DNA of 64,000 nt, from assembly GCF_002201515.1 (NCBI RefSeq), contig NZ_CP021421.1, positions 496,001-560,000 of the forward strand, written 5' to 3'. Made by a program: the position numbers and the translations under genes. Positions 33,740 through 42,930 of the stretch are shown here, one piece after another. Every line of letters begins with the position of its first letter. The first letter of the stretch is position 1. The notes beneath the pieces were generated by a model. That model was not told where the DNA came from and did no database searches. It saw only the letters and a list, made by a program, of their open reading frames with translations. This stretch comes from Muribaculum intestinale. GTDB taxonomy: Bacteria > Bacteroidota > Bacteroidia > Bacteroidales > Muribaculaceae.

Positions 33740-34951
33740 ATGAAGCATATAATAATACTTGGCGACGGAATGGCCGACGAGCCTGTAGAAAGCCTCGGAG
33801 GGCTGACTCCCCTTGAGGTTGCCGACACTCCGTCGATGGACAGGCTTGCCGGGATGGGGCGTTCGGGCTTGCTCGCCACCGTACCGCCGGGCTTTCATCC
33901 CGGAAGCGAAATCGCCAATATGGGTGTCCTTGGCTATGACGTGCGCACCTCGTTTGAAGGACGCGGAGTGCTTGAGGCCGCGAGCATGGGCATAAATGTG
34001 CCCGAGGGCTGGATGGCCATGCGCTGCAATCTGATATGCATAGCCGACGGAAATATCAAAAACCACTCGGCCGGGCATATATCGACCCAAGAGGCGACAG
34101 AACTTATTGACACCCTCAACCGTGAGCTCGGGAGCGAGAGTGTGAAATTTTATCCCGGCGTTTCATACCGTCATCTGCTACTTATACGTGATGCCGACAA
34201 ACGGATAGAATGCACACCTCCGCATGATGTACCCGGCACTCCGTGGCAAACAGTAATGATAAAAGCCACTCACCACGACGCCACGGATACAGCCGCGCTT
34301 ATCAACGACCTCATCATAAAATCGCAAAAGATATTGGCGGAACATCCCGTCAACCTCGTCCGCGCCCGCGACGGGAAAGATTGCGCCAACAGCATATGGC
34401 CATGGTCGCCCGGATACCGACCGTCCATGGAACCGATGAGCACCAGATTCGGTATAAAGAACGGTGCAGTCATTTCAGCCGTCGACCTTATTTTCGGAAT
34501 AGGAGTCTATGCCGGTCTGCGTCCGATACATGTCGAGGGGGCCACGGGACTCGCCGACACCAACTACGAAGGGAAAGCCCGGGCAGCCATAGACGCTCTG
34601 CGCTCGGGAGCCGACTTCGTGTTTCTCCACATCGAGGCAAGCGACGAGGCCGGCCACGAAGGCGACATTGAGTTGAAAAAGCGTACCATCGAGTATCTTG
34701 ACCGACGCATAGTAGCCCCGATAATGGAAGCCGCCGACACTCTTGACGAGCCGCTCTCAATAGCAGTGCTCCCCGACCATCCTACCCCATGCCGTCTGCG
34801 CACGCATACATCTGATGCGGTACCGTTCATAATATACCATCCCGGCGAAACTCCCGACAGCGTAACTTCCTACTCCGAAAGAGCCGCAGCCGACGGATTG
34901 TACGGACTGATGAAGAGCACCGATTTTATAGAAGAATTCTTAAAAGTATAA
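33740..34951 (+). CDS. ApgM-like phosphoglycerate mutase family protein; probable homoserine kinase
   Basis: A 403-aa member of the archaeal-type cofactor-independent phosphoglycerate mutase family, alkaline-phosphatase superfamily. It starts MKHIIILGDGMADEPVESLG with the metal-binding Asp. PSMDRLAGMGRSGLLATVP and GSEIANMGVLGYD (catalytic Ser region) follow, then HIEASDEAGHEGDIELK and VLPDHPTPCRLRTH near the end. The gene sits between thrA and thrC, and no GHMP-type thrB is present in this operon. Families of this type next to thr genes have been proposed to be homoserine kinases. From position I infer that it makes O-phosphohomoserine for ThrC. Direct evidence for the activity is not in the sequence. 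Confidence 0.88.
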   Translation: MKHIIILGDGMADEPVESLGGLTPLEVADTPSMDRLAGMGRSGLLATVPPGFHPGSEIANMGVLGYDVRTSFEGRGVLEAASMGINVPEGWMAMRCNLICIADGNIKNHSAGHISTQEATELIDTLNRELGSESVKFYPGVSYRHLLLIRDADKRIECTPPHDVPGTPWQTVMIKATHHDATDTAALINDLIIKSQKILAEHPVNLVRARDGKDCANSIWPWSPGYRPSMEPMSTRFGIKNGAVISAVDLIFGIGVYAGLRPIHVEGATGLADTNYEGKARAAIDALRSGADFVFLHIEASDEAGHEGDIELKKRTIEYLDRRIVAPIMEAADTLDEPLSIAVLPDHPTPCRLRTHTSDAVPFIIYHPGETPDSVTSYSERAAADGLYGLMKSTDFIEEFLKV

Positions 34952-34973
34952 TTATTTGTCAATATAATGCGCT

Positions 34974-36287
34974 ATGATGTACTATAGCACCAACCATTCC
35001 TCTCCAGATGTGACACTGCGCGATGCCATCGTACACGGTCTTGCCCCTGACCGCGGCCTGTACATGCCCGAACGCATTCCATCGATACCCAAAGCCTTTT
35101 TCCGCCATATCGGCGAGATGTCACTACATGAGATTGCCTATGTAGTGGCCAATACACTCTTCGGCGATGATGTCGACTCTGAGGAGTTGCGCAATATCGT
35201 GGCCGACACCCTCGGCTTCGACATACCACTGCGCAAGGTCGACGACAACCGCTACGTGCTCGAACTGTTTCATGGCCCGACACTTGCATTCAAGGATGTA
35301 GGCGCCCGATTCATGGCCCATATGCTCTCGCACTTCCACAGCAAGGAGAAGAGCACAGGAGATGTCAATGTGCTTGTGGCCACATCGGGCGACACGGGAA
35401 GCGCCGTAGCCAACGGATTCCTCAATGTGCCGGGCGTAAGAGTCTTTGTGCTCTATCCTTATGGAAAGGTAAGTCCAATCCAGGAGGCACAGTTCACCAC
35501 TCTGGGCGGCAACATCACCGCTATTGAGATCGACGGCACATTCGATGACTGCCAGTCGCTCGTAAAATCGGCATTCATCGACGATGAGCTTAACAAAGCC
35601 ATGCACCTTACGTCGGCCAACTCTATAAATGTGGCGCGCTTCCTGCCTCAGATGTTCTACTACTATCATGCATACGCACGCATGGTGCAAGAGGGTGTCG
35701 ACCCCGAACAGATAGTAGTGGCAGTGCCGAGCGGCAATTTCGGAAACATATGCAGCGCCCTTATAGCCAAACGCATGGGTCTCCCTATCAAGCGCTTCAT
35801 TGCCGCAAACAACCGCAACGACGTGTTCCTGCGCTATCTTAACACCGGAGAATACAATCCAGGCGCCTCAATCCCGACCATAGCCAATGCAATGGATGTA
35901 GGCGAACCGTCAAACTTCGCACGTATACTCGACCTCTACGGTAACGACCATGCAGCGATAAAGGCTGATATATCGGGATGCTCCTACACCGATGACCAGA
36001 TTCGCTCGACCATGCGCGAGGTGTATGACTCGACCGGATATATCCTCGACCCTCACGGAGCCACCGCGTGCCGCGCTCTCGGCGAGCAACTGCTCCCCGG
36101 CGAGAAAGGCATATTCCTGGAGACAGCCCATCCGGCTAAGTTCAAGGATACGGTAGAGGATGCTATCGGTGCGCGCGTACAGATACCATCACGTCTGGCG
36201 GCATTCATGCGTGGCGAAAAATCCACAGTGCGCCTGTCACGCCAGTTCCCGGCGTTCAAGAAATTCCTGCTCTCACAGATACAGTAA
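34974..36287 (+). CDS. thrC: Threonine synthase
   Basis: A 437-aa PLP-dependent fold-type II enzyme converting O-phosphohomoserine to threonine. Visible are the N-terminal signature MMYYSTNHSSPDVTLRDAIV and GLYMPERIP, and the PLP-lysine site in ELFHGPTLAFKDVGARFMA (Lys near residue 105). The phosphate-binding loop is VATSGDTGSAVANGF, and PSGNFGNICSALIAKRMG is typical of the family. It is 22 bp after the ApgM-like gene, completing a thrA-kinase-thrC operon. Two adjacent ATG codons (34974, 34977) could start it. Confidence 0.95.
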   Translation: MMYYSTNHSSPDVTLRDAIVHGLAPDRGLYMPERIPSIPKAFFRHIGEMSLHEIAYVVANTLFGDDVDSEELRNIVADTLGFDIPLRKVDDNRYVLELFHGPTLAFKDVGARFMAHMLSHFHSKEKSTGDVNVLVATSGDTGSAVANGFLNVPGVRVFVLYPYGKVSPIQEAQFTTLGGNITAIEIDGTFDDCQSLVKSAFIDDELNKAMHLTSANSINVARFLPQMFYYYHAYARMVQEGVDPEQIVVAVPSGNFGNICSALIAKRMGLPIKRFIAANNRNDVFLRYLNTGEYNPGASIPTIANAMDVGEPSNFARILDLYGNDHAAIKADISGCSYTDDQIRSTMREVYDSTGYILDPHGATACRALGEQLLPGEKGIFLETAHPAKFKDTVEDAIGARVQIPSRLAAFMRGEKSTVRLSRQFPAFKKFLLSQIQ

Positions 36288-36388
36288 TCGCCCATATATA
36301 CAAAACAATCACTGCCGCATTGCATACATGCCGTCCTTGTCAGACAGCTGTAGCAACGCGGCAGTAGTATATCTATACCCGTGCCCGT

Positions 36389-36820
36389 TCAGGATATGTA
36401 GCTGCGGAGGCGCATTGCGGCATACTGCATAAGCCGTGAGTCGGACACAAGGCACTCATCTGCAATCTGTGCGGCAAACGGCATACGTCCGAGCAACCGG
36501 AGGCAAAGCACATCGACAGCCTCGACCGATGGCGCTGAGGCTACCCAGCGCCTCGCTTCATCAATGGTGAACTCCTCGGCGGGCATAATCATCGGAGCGA
36601 GGAGCACACTCTCGCGCGTAGACACATTGGCCCATAATTCACGCGCCAGCACGGCATCATATCCGATGTCGGACGCAATCTCCTTAAGCTGTGGAAGATT
36701 CACTCCGAAAATCACTCGATACTCTGCACCGGCACGACGCAGGGTGTCGGCCACTATACCGTTGCGCATCGCATAGAAGCGATGCTTTATCGCCTGCAGT
36801 GGGGATTTATCGCCGTCCAT
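36389..36820 (-). CDS. AlkD-like DNA alkylation repair (HEAT-repeat) protein
   Basis: A 143-aa protein, much shorter than full AlkD enzymes (about 220-240 aa). It shows the HEAT-like helices of the family: KHRFYAMRNGIVADTLRRAG, VNLPQLKEIASDIG, LARELWANVSTRESVLLAPM, and SVEAVDVLCLRLLGRMPFA. Bacteroidetes often carry such a short form, whose repair activity is uncertain. Its ATG overlaps the thiH stop by one base (TGATG), so the two are co-translated. Confidence 0.75.
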   Translation of the reverse strand: MDGDKSPLQAIKHRFYAMRNGIVADTLRRAGAEYRVIFGVNLPQLKEIASDIGYDAVLARELWANVSTRESVLLAPMIMPAEEFTIDEARRWVASAPSVEAVDVLCLRLLGRMPFAAQIADECLVSDSRLMQYAAMRLRSYIS

Positions 36821-37929
36821 CAGTCAAATACTTTGTCCCAGTCTTTCCATACCACTTCATATCCGAGCGAGCGTATGTCGGCGGCCACATCGGCCGGAGT
36901 GCGCTCATCGCTCACGGAGAATTGTTCCAGACTCTGTGGATTGACGGCATAGCCTCCCGGATCAGTCTTGCTGCCGGCGCTCATCGATGTGACCCCAAGC
37001 TGCATCATATTATTGCGGAAATCAGTGTTCTCGCGCGTGGAATAACTTATGTCGACATCATTGTCGAATATGCGGAAGGCAAATGTAAGCTGAGCGAGCT
37101 CGCGGTCGCTCATAACCACATTGGGCTGGAAACCGCCCTTGGAGGGACGCATGCGCGGAAAGTTCACGGAATATTTAGTCTGCCAGTAATTTTTACGCAG
37201 ATACTGAAGATGACGCGCCATCATGGTGACATCGGTGCGCCAGTCTTCGAGACCGATAAGCACGCCCATGCCTATTTTGTGGACTCCGGCCTGTCCCATC
37301 CTGTCGTATCCGTTAAGGCGCCAGTGGTAGATTGACTTCATGCCTACAGGATGGTACTTCTTATAGTTCTCCTCATGGTATGTCTCCTGGAAACATACCA
37401 CTCCGTTCAGCCCCGAATGGGTAAGGCGCTCGTAATCCTCGGCTTTGAGTGGCATCACCTCGATGGTGAGATTGTTGAAATACGGACGGCACGTACGCAA
37501 TGCCTCCTCAAGATAGTCTACTCCGGCACGGGCGGGATTCTCGCCTGTGACAATCAGCAGATTCTCAAACGGACCGAGACGTCGTATGGCCTCGCACTCA
37601 CGGCGTATCTCATCCATGGTGAGAATCGTGCGTTCGAAAGGATTGTTATGATTAAATCCGCAGTACACACATCCGTTGGCACATGAGTTGGTGATGTACA
37701 GCGGTATATACATACTGATAGTCTTGCCGAATCTCTCCTGTGTTATCCGTCGGCTTATCTGAGCCATGTCTTCAAGATAAGGAGCGGCTGCCGGAGAAAT
37801 CAGCGCCATAAAATCGTCGACATCGGGATGCGTTTTCCCAAGCGCAGTCTCCACATCGGCCGCGCGCTTTGACGCGATACAACGAGTGGTTTCATCCCAG
37901 TCGTATTTTTTTATTTCATCGTAAAACAT
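36820..37929 (-). CDS. thiH: 2-Iminoacetate synthase (radical SAM)
   Basis: A 369-aa radical SAM enzyme that cleaves tyrosine to give dehydroglycine for the thiazole part of thiamine. The [4Fe-4S] cluster motif CANGCVYC (CxxxCxxC) is at about residue 85, followed by GFNHNNPFERTILTMDEIRR. GENPARAGVDYLEEAL, VCFQETYHEENYKKYHP, and MRPSKGGFQPNVVMSD are typical of ThiH. The frame is open to a TTG at 37986, but TACCTTTG (37994-37987) is a -7 promoter element, so the ATG at 37929 (MFYDEIKKYDWDETT) is preferred. No other thiamine gene is nearby, which is unusual because thiH normally sits with thiC/thiG. Confidence 0.92.
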   Translation of the reverse strand: MFYDEIKKYDWDETTRCIASKRAADVETALGKTHPDVDDFMALISPAAAPYLEDMAQISRRITQERFGKTISMYIPLYITNSCANGCVYCGFNHNNPFERTILTMDEIRRECEAIRRLGPFENLLIVTGENPARAGVDYLEEALRTCRPYFNNLTIEVMPLKAEDYERLTHSGLNGVVCFQETYHEENYKKYHPVGMKSIYHWRLNGYDRMGQAGVHKIGMGVLIGLEDWRTDVTMMARHLQYLRKNYWQTKYSVNFPRMRPSKGGFQPNVVMSDRELAQLTFAFRIFDNDVDISYSTRENTDFRNNMMQLGVTSMSAGSKTDPGGYAVNPQSLEQFSVSDERTPADVAADIRSLGYEVVWKDWDKVFD

Positions 37930-38028
37930 ATTATTACACTGCCGCATAGCGGGAATCCCATAGTCAAAAAGGGCGCCTATGCTCAATGCAAAGGTAGTAC
38001 TTATTACTCATATTTCATAATATAGCAA

Positions 38029-39624
38029 CTACACACGTGTGCTCAACGCCTGGAAATCACGGTCAAACGTGCTGCTGTCAATCGCCTTGGCACGTATCTT
38101 CGCCCGATATGCATATATGGTGTTGGGAGAATACCCCAAGAACTCGGCCATTCTGGCTGTGTCGGTAAGGCCTATGCGAGTAAGAGCGGCTATGCGGAGT
38201 TCCGGCATCAGGCGTCCGTCGGCAGGAATCACATACTGCTCGTCGGGACGCAATATGGTGTTGAGATCATCGACAAATGTAGGATAAATCTTCAGGAAAG
38301 TACTGTCGAAAATTCCAAACATATCGCGGCGCTGCTCGTCGATATAATTTCCTGATTTAATGATATTGAATAGTTCCTCAAACTGTCGTGCGGCAAGTTT
38401 GCGCTTCACCGTACGTGACAGTTCGGATATACGGCGCATTGATATCGAGCATACTCTGAGGAAATTGGCCAAATACAAGCGTCTGTCGTCCTGAAGCCGC
38501 AATACAATATCATGCTCTTTCCTCATATTCTTAATATATCGCCTGTAGCGCAGCAACATCACCGTCATGACCAGAAGAAGAAGCACCATCATGCCGGTAA
38601 TGACCCACAGCAGCATATAATTGCGGCTCCACTGGCTGCGATAGGCCTTATCAATAATCATCAGCGACTCGCCCACGAGATCGGAATGATACCCCATACC
38701 ATAGGAAGCATTGGTAAGTGCAACCGAAAGATAAGAGTGGGCGCGGTCGATATCTCCCCTGTTGTACAAGAGATGTCCCAGACGCTGGAGAGACATGCCT
38801 TCCCTGTCGCCACGAAGGGTCTCGCTCAATGCTCCATGCAGCGTATAATAAAATTCATCCTCGTCATTACCCAGAGAGGCACTTATGCGCGCCATCAATT
38901 CGGCGCCTCGCCCATACAAAGCATCAGTAATATCAGTACGTTCAAGAAGTTCATTTCCAGAAATCATCGCCGCCGAGCAATTTCCGTCGAAGTAAAAACG
39001 ACACGCTTCATGAAAAAGCCATTCGGGTGATTCCGGCGGATAATACCGCATGGCATGCTGTCGATAGGAATCAGCTTTGGCTCCATATTTCTCACTAAGC
39101 ACAGGCAATGCCATTGCCCGATCTGAAATAATGGTATACATATCGGCGGCACCATCGTAATATTCACGCTTCCATTCGCTTGGCAACTCCTCGGCATCAA
39201 CTGACTCAAATATCAGTATCGCCTCGCGCTCAAGATCGACAAGAGGAAGAATGGCGGCCAGCGCCATACGGCTCCGGAATATCAGCACACTGTCACTGAG
39301 CGAGTAGGCATCCGCAGAGGCCCGTCGCAGATAGATTATAGCCGAGTCGGCACACAGTGATTTATATTTTTTTGCAATATCTATATAGCCGGCCGTACGC
39401 TCGAACGGAGATGACGAAAGATTCATCACCATAGAGTCTATCTCCGATGTACGTCGCATTATGTAAGTATCCCTCTCGTCAATAGCGCTGTCAAGCCTTT
39501 CAAGAAGTTCTTCTGCCGTATGCGGCATATCACGATAAGACGCCCCCAGAATTGTTCCAGGAGCAATACACCATATGAACGAGATGGCAAGAAAGATTAA
39601 TGTACGTAATGTTACAGCGTGCAA
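38029..39624 (-). CDS. DUF6377-type membrane protein with C-terminal HTH-like region
   Basis: A 531-aa protein. Residues about 1-28 form a signal peptide or membrane anchor (LRTLIFLAISFIWCIAPGTI). Residues 35-325 are helical, TPR-like repeats expected in the periplasm. A membrane helix at about 336-358 (YMLLWVITGMMVLLLLVMTVM) is followed by a coiled segment. The cytoplasmic C-terminus (DRRLYLANFLRVCSISMRRI, then LRIAALTRIGLTDTARMAEF and LGYSPNTIYAYRAKIRAKA) resembles a helix-turn-helix. This matches the layout of DUF6377 proteins in Bacteroidetes, thought to act as one-component membrane sensors. The only codon giving the full signal peptide is a TTG at 39624; no ATG or GTG lies before residue 33. 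Confidence 0.8.
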   Translation of the reverse strand: MHAVTLRTLIFLAISFIWCIAPGTILGASYRDMPHTAEELLERLDSAIDERDTYIMRRTSEIDSMVMNLSSSPFERTAGYIDIAKKYKSLCADSAIIYLRRASADAYSLSDSVLIFRSRMALAAILPLVDLEREAILIFESVDAEELPSEWKREYYDGAADMYTIISDRAMALPVLSEKYGAKADSYRQHAMRYYPPESPEWLFHEACRFYFDGNCSAAMISGNELLERTDITDALYGRGAELMARISASLGNDEDEFYYTLHGALSETLRGDREGMSLQRLGHLLYNRGDIDRAHSYLSVALTNASYGMGYHSDLVGESLMIIDKAYRSQWSRNYMLLWVITGMMVLLLLVMTVMLLRYRRYIKNMRKEHDIVLRLQDDRRLYLANFLRVCSISMRRISELSRTVKRKLAARQFEELFNIIKSGNYIDEQRRDMFGIFDSTFLKIYPTFVDDLNTILRPDEQYVIPADGRLMPELRIAALTRIGLTDTARMAEFLGYSPNTIYAYRAKIRAKAIDSSTFDRDFQALSTRV

Positions 39625-39893
39625 ATTACAATAAGGTTAAGACGAACGAATAAAGTATCTATCAATAAACGCATCCTACATCAGAATACAAGCGATAGAA
39701 CCGCATTTGAATACACAATCACGAATTCATTAACAATTGCAAAGATATTGAACTTTAATATATGCCACAATTTATTTAATAAACTTTTGCGCAACTATTC
39801 ATTTATTAGCATGTCATCAAAAACTGTGGCACAGCATTAATCGTCACACATGTATTTTTTAACAAATTTTCAGACTGCGTACCGTTGATATCT

Positions 39894-41063
39894 CTATTCA
39901 ATATGTCGATGGTCATCGTCCTCCTTGACGCCATCATCCCCGTCGGGCGACGACATGTCATTATGATGTCTCGAACGCATATGTCGCAATTGAAGCGTAT
40001 TAAGGTATTCATCGTAATATGCAAGCAACAGCGTAGTCAGCGGCAACGCTATGATGAGGCCGAGGAAACCGAGCAAAGTGCCCCATATCGACAATGACAG
40101 AAGGATAATGGCCGGATTAAGCCCCATAGCCTTACCCATGATTTTAGGAGTCAGAAACAGGTCTTGTATCGCCTGCACGACACAGTATACAGCCATACAC
40201 TCCCAAAATATCGTCCAGAAATCCACACCCTGGTCGACCGAACATACCAGACAAAGAAATATAGTCGGCACCAACGATATCAGTTGGAGATACGGCACCA
40301 TGTTGAGCAACCCGATAAACATACCGAGCACGACAGCCAGAGGCATACCGATAATCAGAAAACCGATGGTAAAGAGCACGCCTACACAGAATGCCACAAG
40401 AGCCTGCCCGCGAAAATAATGATTCATCGAGCGCTGTATGTCATTGCCGATACGGAACACTGTCTTGCGCCATGCCGGAGGCACCATATGATGGAGACTC
40501 TTACTTAGACGCTCGTAATCAAGCATGATAAATATCACATATAGAAACACTATAAACCAGCTGAGCAATCCGACAATCATGCTTATCCCGCTCGTGAGCA
40601 CCGACCAGGTATGGAATGCGGCACTCTCCAGCAATTTAATCTGGTCTTCACGTGTAAGCAGACTTGACAAGTACTCGAAATCCACATAATTGCGGATGAA
40701 TTCATGAAGCCAGTCGGGCAGAAACGGTATGCTTACCTGCGACTGCGAGTATACCTTAAGCAGATGAGCCATATGGGCCATCTCTGAAGTTATCATAGGG
40801 ATAAGCATGTAACAGAGCAGACCAAAAGCCAGTGTAGCCTCGAAAAGAGTGATAAAGATAGCCGCCACACGCCCCTTGAGCCTGAGAAGCTCGCGGTTGA
40901 ACTGAACAAACGGCTCAAATATGTAAGCGATAAGGGCTGCCACACAAAATGGCAGAAGCACACCGCGCAGACGGTATATCAGCCATACCGCGGCACATAC
41001 CACTATAGTAGTGATTACCAGCCGCACTACGCGGTCGAATGTATATGGTCGGCTCGTACTCAT
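39894..41063 (-). CDS. AI-2E family (PerM-like) permease
   Basis: A 389-aa polytopic membrane protein. Hydrophobic segments at about 12-45 (VVRLVITTIVVCAAVWLIY, GVLLPFCVAALIAYIFEPFV), 65-90 and 150-175 precede the conserved second half (FCVGVLFTIGFLIIGMPLAV, VLGMFIGLLNMVPYLQLISL, PAIILLSLSIWGTLLGFLGL). The family includes AI-2 exporter TqsA and many transporters of unknown substrate. The acidic and His-rich tail (SSPDGDDGVKEDDDHRHIE) is unusual. It is a single gene transcribed from near 41070. Confidence 0.9.
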   Translation of the reverse strand: MSTSRPYTFDRVVRLVITTIVVCAAVWLIYRLRGVLLPFCVAALIAYIFEPFVQFNRELLRLKGRVAAIFITLFEATLAFGLLCYMLIPMITSEMAHMAHLLKVYSQSQVSIPFLPDWLHEFIRNYVDFEYLSSLLTREDQIKLLESAAFHTWSVLTSGISMIVGLLSWFIVFLYVIFIMLDYERLSKSLHHMVPPAWRKTVFRIGNDIQRSMNHYFRGQALVAFCVGVLFTIGFLIIGMPLAVVLGMFIGLLNMVPYLQLISLVPTIFLCLVCSVDQGVDFWTIFWECMAVYCVVQAIQDLFLTPKIMGKAMGLNPAIILLSLSIWGTLLGFLGLIIALPLTTLLLAYYDEYLNTLQLRHMRSRHHNDMSSPDGDDGVKEDDDHRHIE

Positions 41064-41154
41064 GTCTATATATTTTCGGTTATTACACCTGCTGTATTTT
41101 GTAAAATAATGTTACGAAATTAGCTAATTTTTCCGTATTCCGCTCATTTTTGTG

Positions 41155-41162
41155 TAAATTTG
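41155..41162 (+). promoter_or_regulatory. -7 element for the MFS gene
   Basis: TAAATTTG matches the Bacteroidetes -7 consensus, 40 bp before the MFS ATG at 41202. The -33 region (TTTCCG around 41130-41135) is weak. Confidence 0.5.
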
Positions 41163-41201
41163 TTCCCCGAAAATCAAAACCAAATCATTACAACATATCA
41201 A

Positions 41202-42665
41202 ATGGCTATTTTAACTAATGTGGCGGAAGCATCCGCCAGAGCGCTAAACGACAAGACATGGGCAAGATGGACAGCGCTCATACTCATCGCCTCGATGATG
41301 CTGTTTGCCTACATGTTTGTCGACGTGATGTCGCCACTGCAGTCTCTGATAGAGACACAGCGCGGCTGGTCGCCCGACGCATTCGGCTACTATGCCGGCG
41401 CGGAGTATATACTCAACGTGTTCGGATTCCTGATTCTCGCCGGTATCATTCTCGACAAAATGGGAGTGCGCTTTACCGGTACTCTCTCGGCATCGCTTAT
41501 GGTGGCCGGAGCGTGCATAAAGCTGTATGCAATCAGCAATCTATTCCAAGGCACAGCTCTTGAACTGTGGCTGAGCTCGTGGTGGACATCAATGCCAGGA
41601 AGCGCCAAACTCGCGGCCTTCGGATTCATGATATTCGGATGCGGATGTGAAATGGCCGGCATTACCGTTAGCAAGGCTATTGCAAAATGGTTTGAAGGAA
41701 AAGAGATGGCTCTGGCCATGGGCCTGGAGATGGCAATCGCCCGTATCGGCGTATTCGCAATTTTCTCGATTTCTCCCCGTCTGGCCGAATGGATTAGCCC
41801 CCAAGACCCCTCGGTAGTTCCTCCTGTGGCTTTCTGTACCGCCCTTCTCTTTATCGGCCTCATATCGTTTATGGTATTTACCGTGATGGACAAAAAACTT
41901 GACGCACAGCTCGGAGCAAAGGCTCTGGCCAACGATGAGACCGCTGAAGAGGAATTCAAGCTCTCCGATGTGGCAAATATCTTCGGCTCGCGCCTGTTCT
42001 GGATTATCGCAATGCTGTGTGTGCTCTACTACTCTGCGATTTTCCCCTTCCAGCGTTATGCCGCCAATATGCTCCAGTGCAATCTCGGTATCGACGCCAC
42101 TACAGCTTCCGATATATTCCGCTGGTTCCCCATCGGAGCGGCTGTCCTCACTCCGGCCCTCGGCTATTTTCTCGATCGTAAGGGTAAAGGCGCAACAATG
42201 CTGATACTCGGCGCTCTGCTTATGATTGTGTGTCATCTCACCTTTGCACTCGTGCTACCCAAGTATCCCACAGAGTGGCTTGCATTCAGCGCTATCGTGC
42301 TCCTCGGCATCTCATTCTCGCTCGTGCCGGCTGCCCTATGGCCTTCTGTCCCCAAGATTATGGACAAGCGATTCCTCGGCTCGGCCTACTCTCTTATCTT
42401 CTGGGTACAGAATATCGGTCTATCGCTCTTCCCCATCCTTATCGGCGTAGTGCTTACAGCCTCCAATCCCGGAGTTACCGACCCGATGAAGTATGACTAC
42501 ACCAACCCGATGCTGCTCTTCGCGTCGCTTGGAGTGCTTGCCCTTATATTCGGTCTCTGGCTCAAAACTCTTGACGCCAAGAAGCACTACGGACTCGAAT
42601 TGCCCAATATATCTGACGACAAGGAAGAGAAAATATTCGAAGAAGAGGGACGCACCCAGGAATAA
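41202..42665 (+). CDS. MFS transporter
   Basis: A 487-aa protein with about 12 membrane helices. MFS landmarks are GIILDKMGVRFTG (loop 2-3) and the central hydrophilic loop with many Glu/Asp after TM6 (AKALANDETAEEEFKLSD). The second half is ALGYFLDRKGKGATMLILGA and KIMDKRFLGSAYSLIFWVQN. The cytoplasmic C-terminus is acidic (DDKEEKIFEEEGRTQE). The substrate cannot be assigned; the general shape resembles oxalate/formate or nucleoside-type MFS. The start ATG at 41202 is chosen because the upstream TTG at 41160 lies in the promoter. It is a monocistronic gene with its own terminator. Confidence 0.88.
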   Translation: MAILTNVAEASARALNDKTWARWTALILIASMMLFAYMFVDVMSPLQSLIETQRGWSPDAFGYYAGAEYILNVFGFLILAGIILDKMGVRFTGTLSASLMVAGACIKLYAISNLFQGTALELWLSSWWTSMPGSAKLAAFGFMIFGCGCEMAGITVSKAIAKWFEGKEMALAMGLEMAIARIGVFAIFSISPRLAEWISPQDPSVVPPVAFCTALLFIGLISFMVFTVMDKKLDAQLGAKALANDETAEEEFKLSDVANIFGSRLFWIIAMLCVLYYSAIFPFQRYAANMLQCNLGIDATTASDIFRWFPIGAAVLTPALGYFLDRKGKGATMLILGALLMIVCHLTFALVLPKYPTEWLAFSAIVLLGISFSLVPAALWPSVPKIMDKRFLGSAYSLIFWVQNIGLSLFPILIGVVLTASNPGVTDPMKYDYTNPMLLFASLGVLALIFGLWLKTLDAKKHYGLELPNISDDKEEKIFEEEGRTQE

Positions 42666-42742
42666 TACTCCGCATCCGGGAATGCAACCGTCAACCGGCT
42701 GATGTTCCCGTCCCATCCGACAAGCTGATTCAGCCATAATAC

Positions 42743-42783
42743 AACTCCCGCCGCCCGGGCTAATATCGGACGGCGGGAGTTTT
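42743..42783. terminator. Terminator after the MFS gene
   Basis: The stem AACTCCCGCCG/CGGCGGGAGTT (42743-42753 with 42771-42781) is GC-rich, with TTTTG following on the plus strand and A-rich DNA on the other side. It lies about 80 bp after the MFS stop. Confidence 0.85.
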
Positions 42784-42872
42784 GTTATATAATCCTATGA
42801 TTTAATGATATCCCAGGCCAAGAAGCAGTCTCACCGGATAACAAGCCTTGTCTGCGCACGGGATAATACGAT

Positions 42873-42908
42873 AAGGAGCCGCATCACGACAATGCGATGC
42901 GGCTCCTT
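42873..42908 (-). terminator. Hairpin downstream of typA
   Basis: A perfect 13-bp stem AAGGAGCCGCATC/GATGCGGCTCCTT (42873-42885 with 42896-42908) lies 22 bp after the minus-strand typA stop codon. On the minus strand TATCGTATTATCC follows, which is not a clean T-run. It may be a terminator or a 3'-end stabiliser. Confidence 0.6.
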
Positions 42909-42930
42909 GGATATTGTACCCGAACGGTAA

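Noticed and set aside
36311..36365. Inverted repeat ACTGCCGC/GCGGCAGT after thrC as a terminator
   Set aside because: Loop of 39 nt and no T-run; too weak to call.
41202..42665. Assigning the MFS protein to oxalate/formate exchange
   Set aside because: Only general MFS features are visible; no substrate motif or neighbour supports it.
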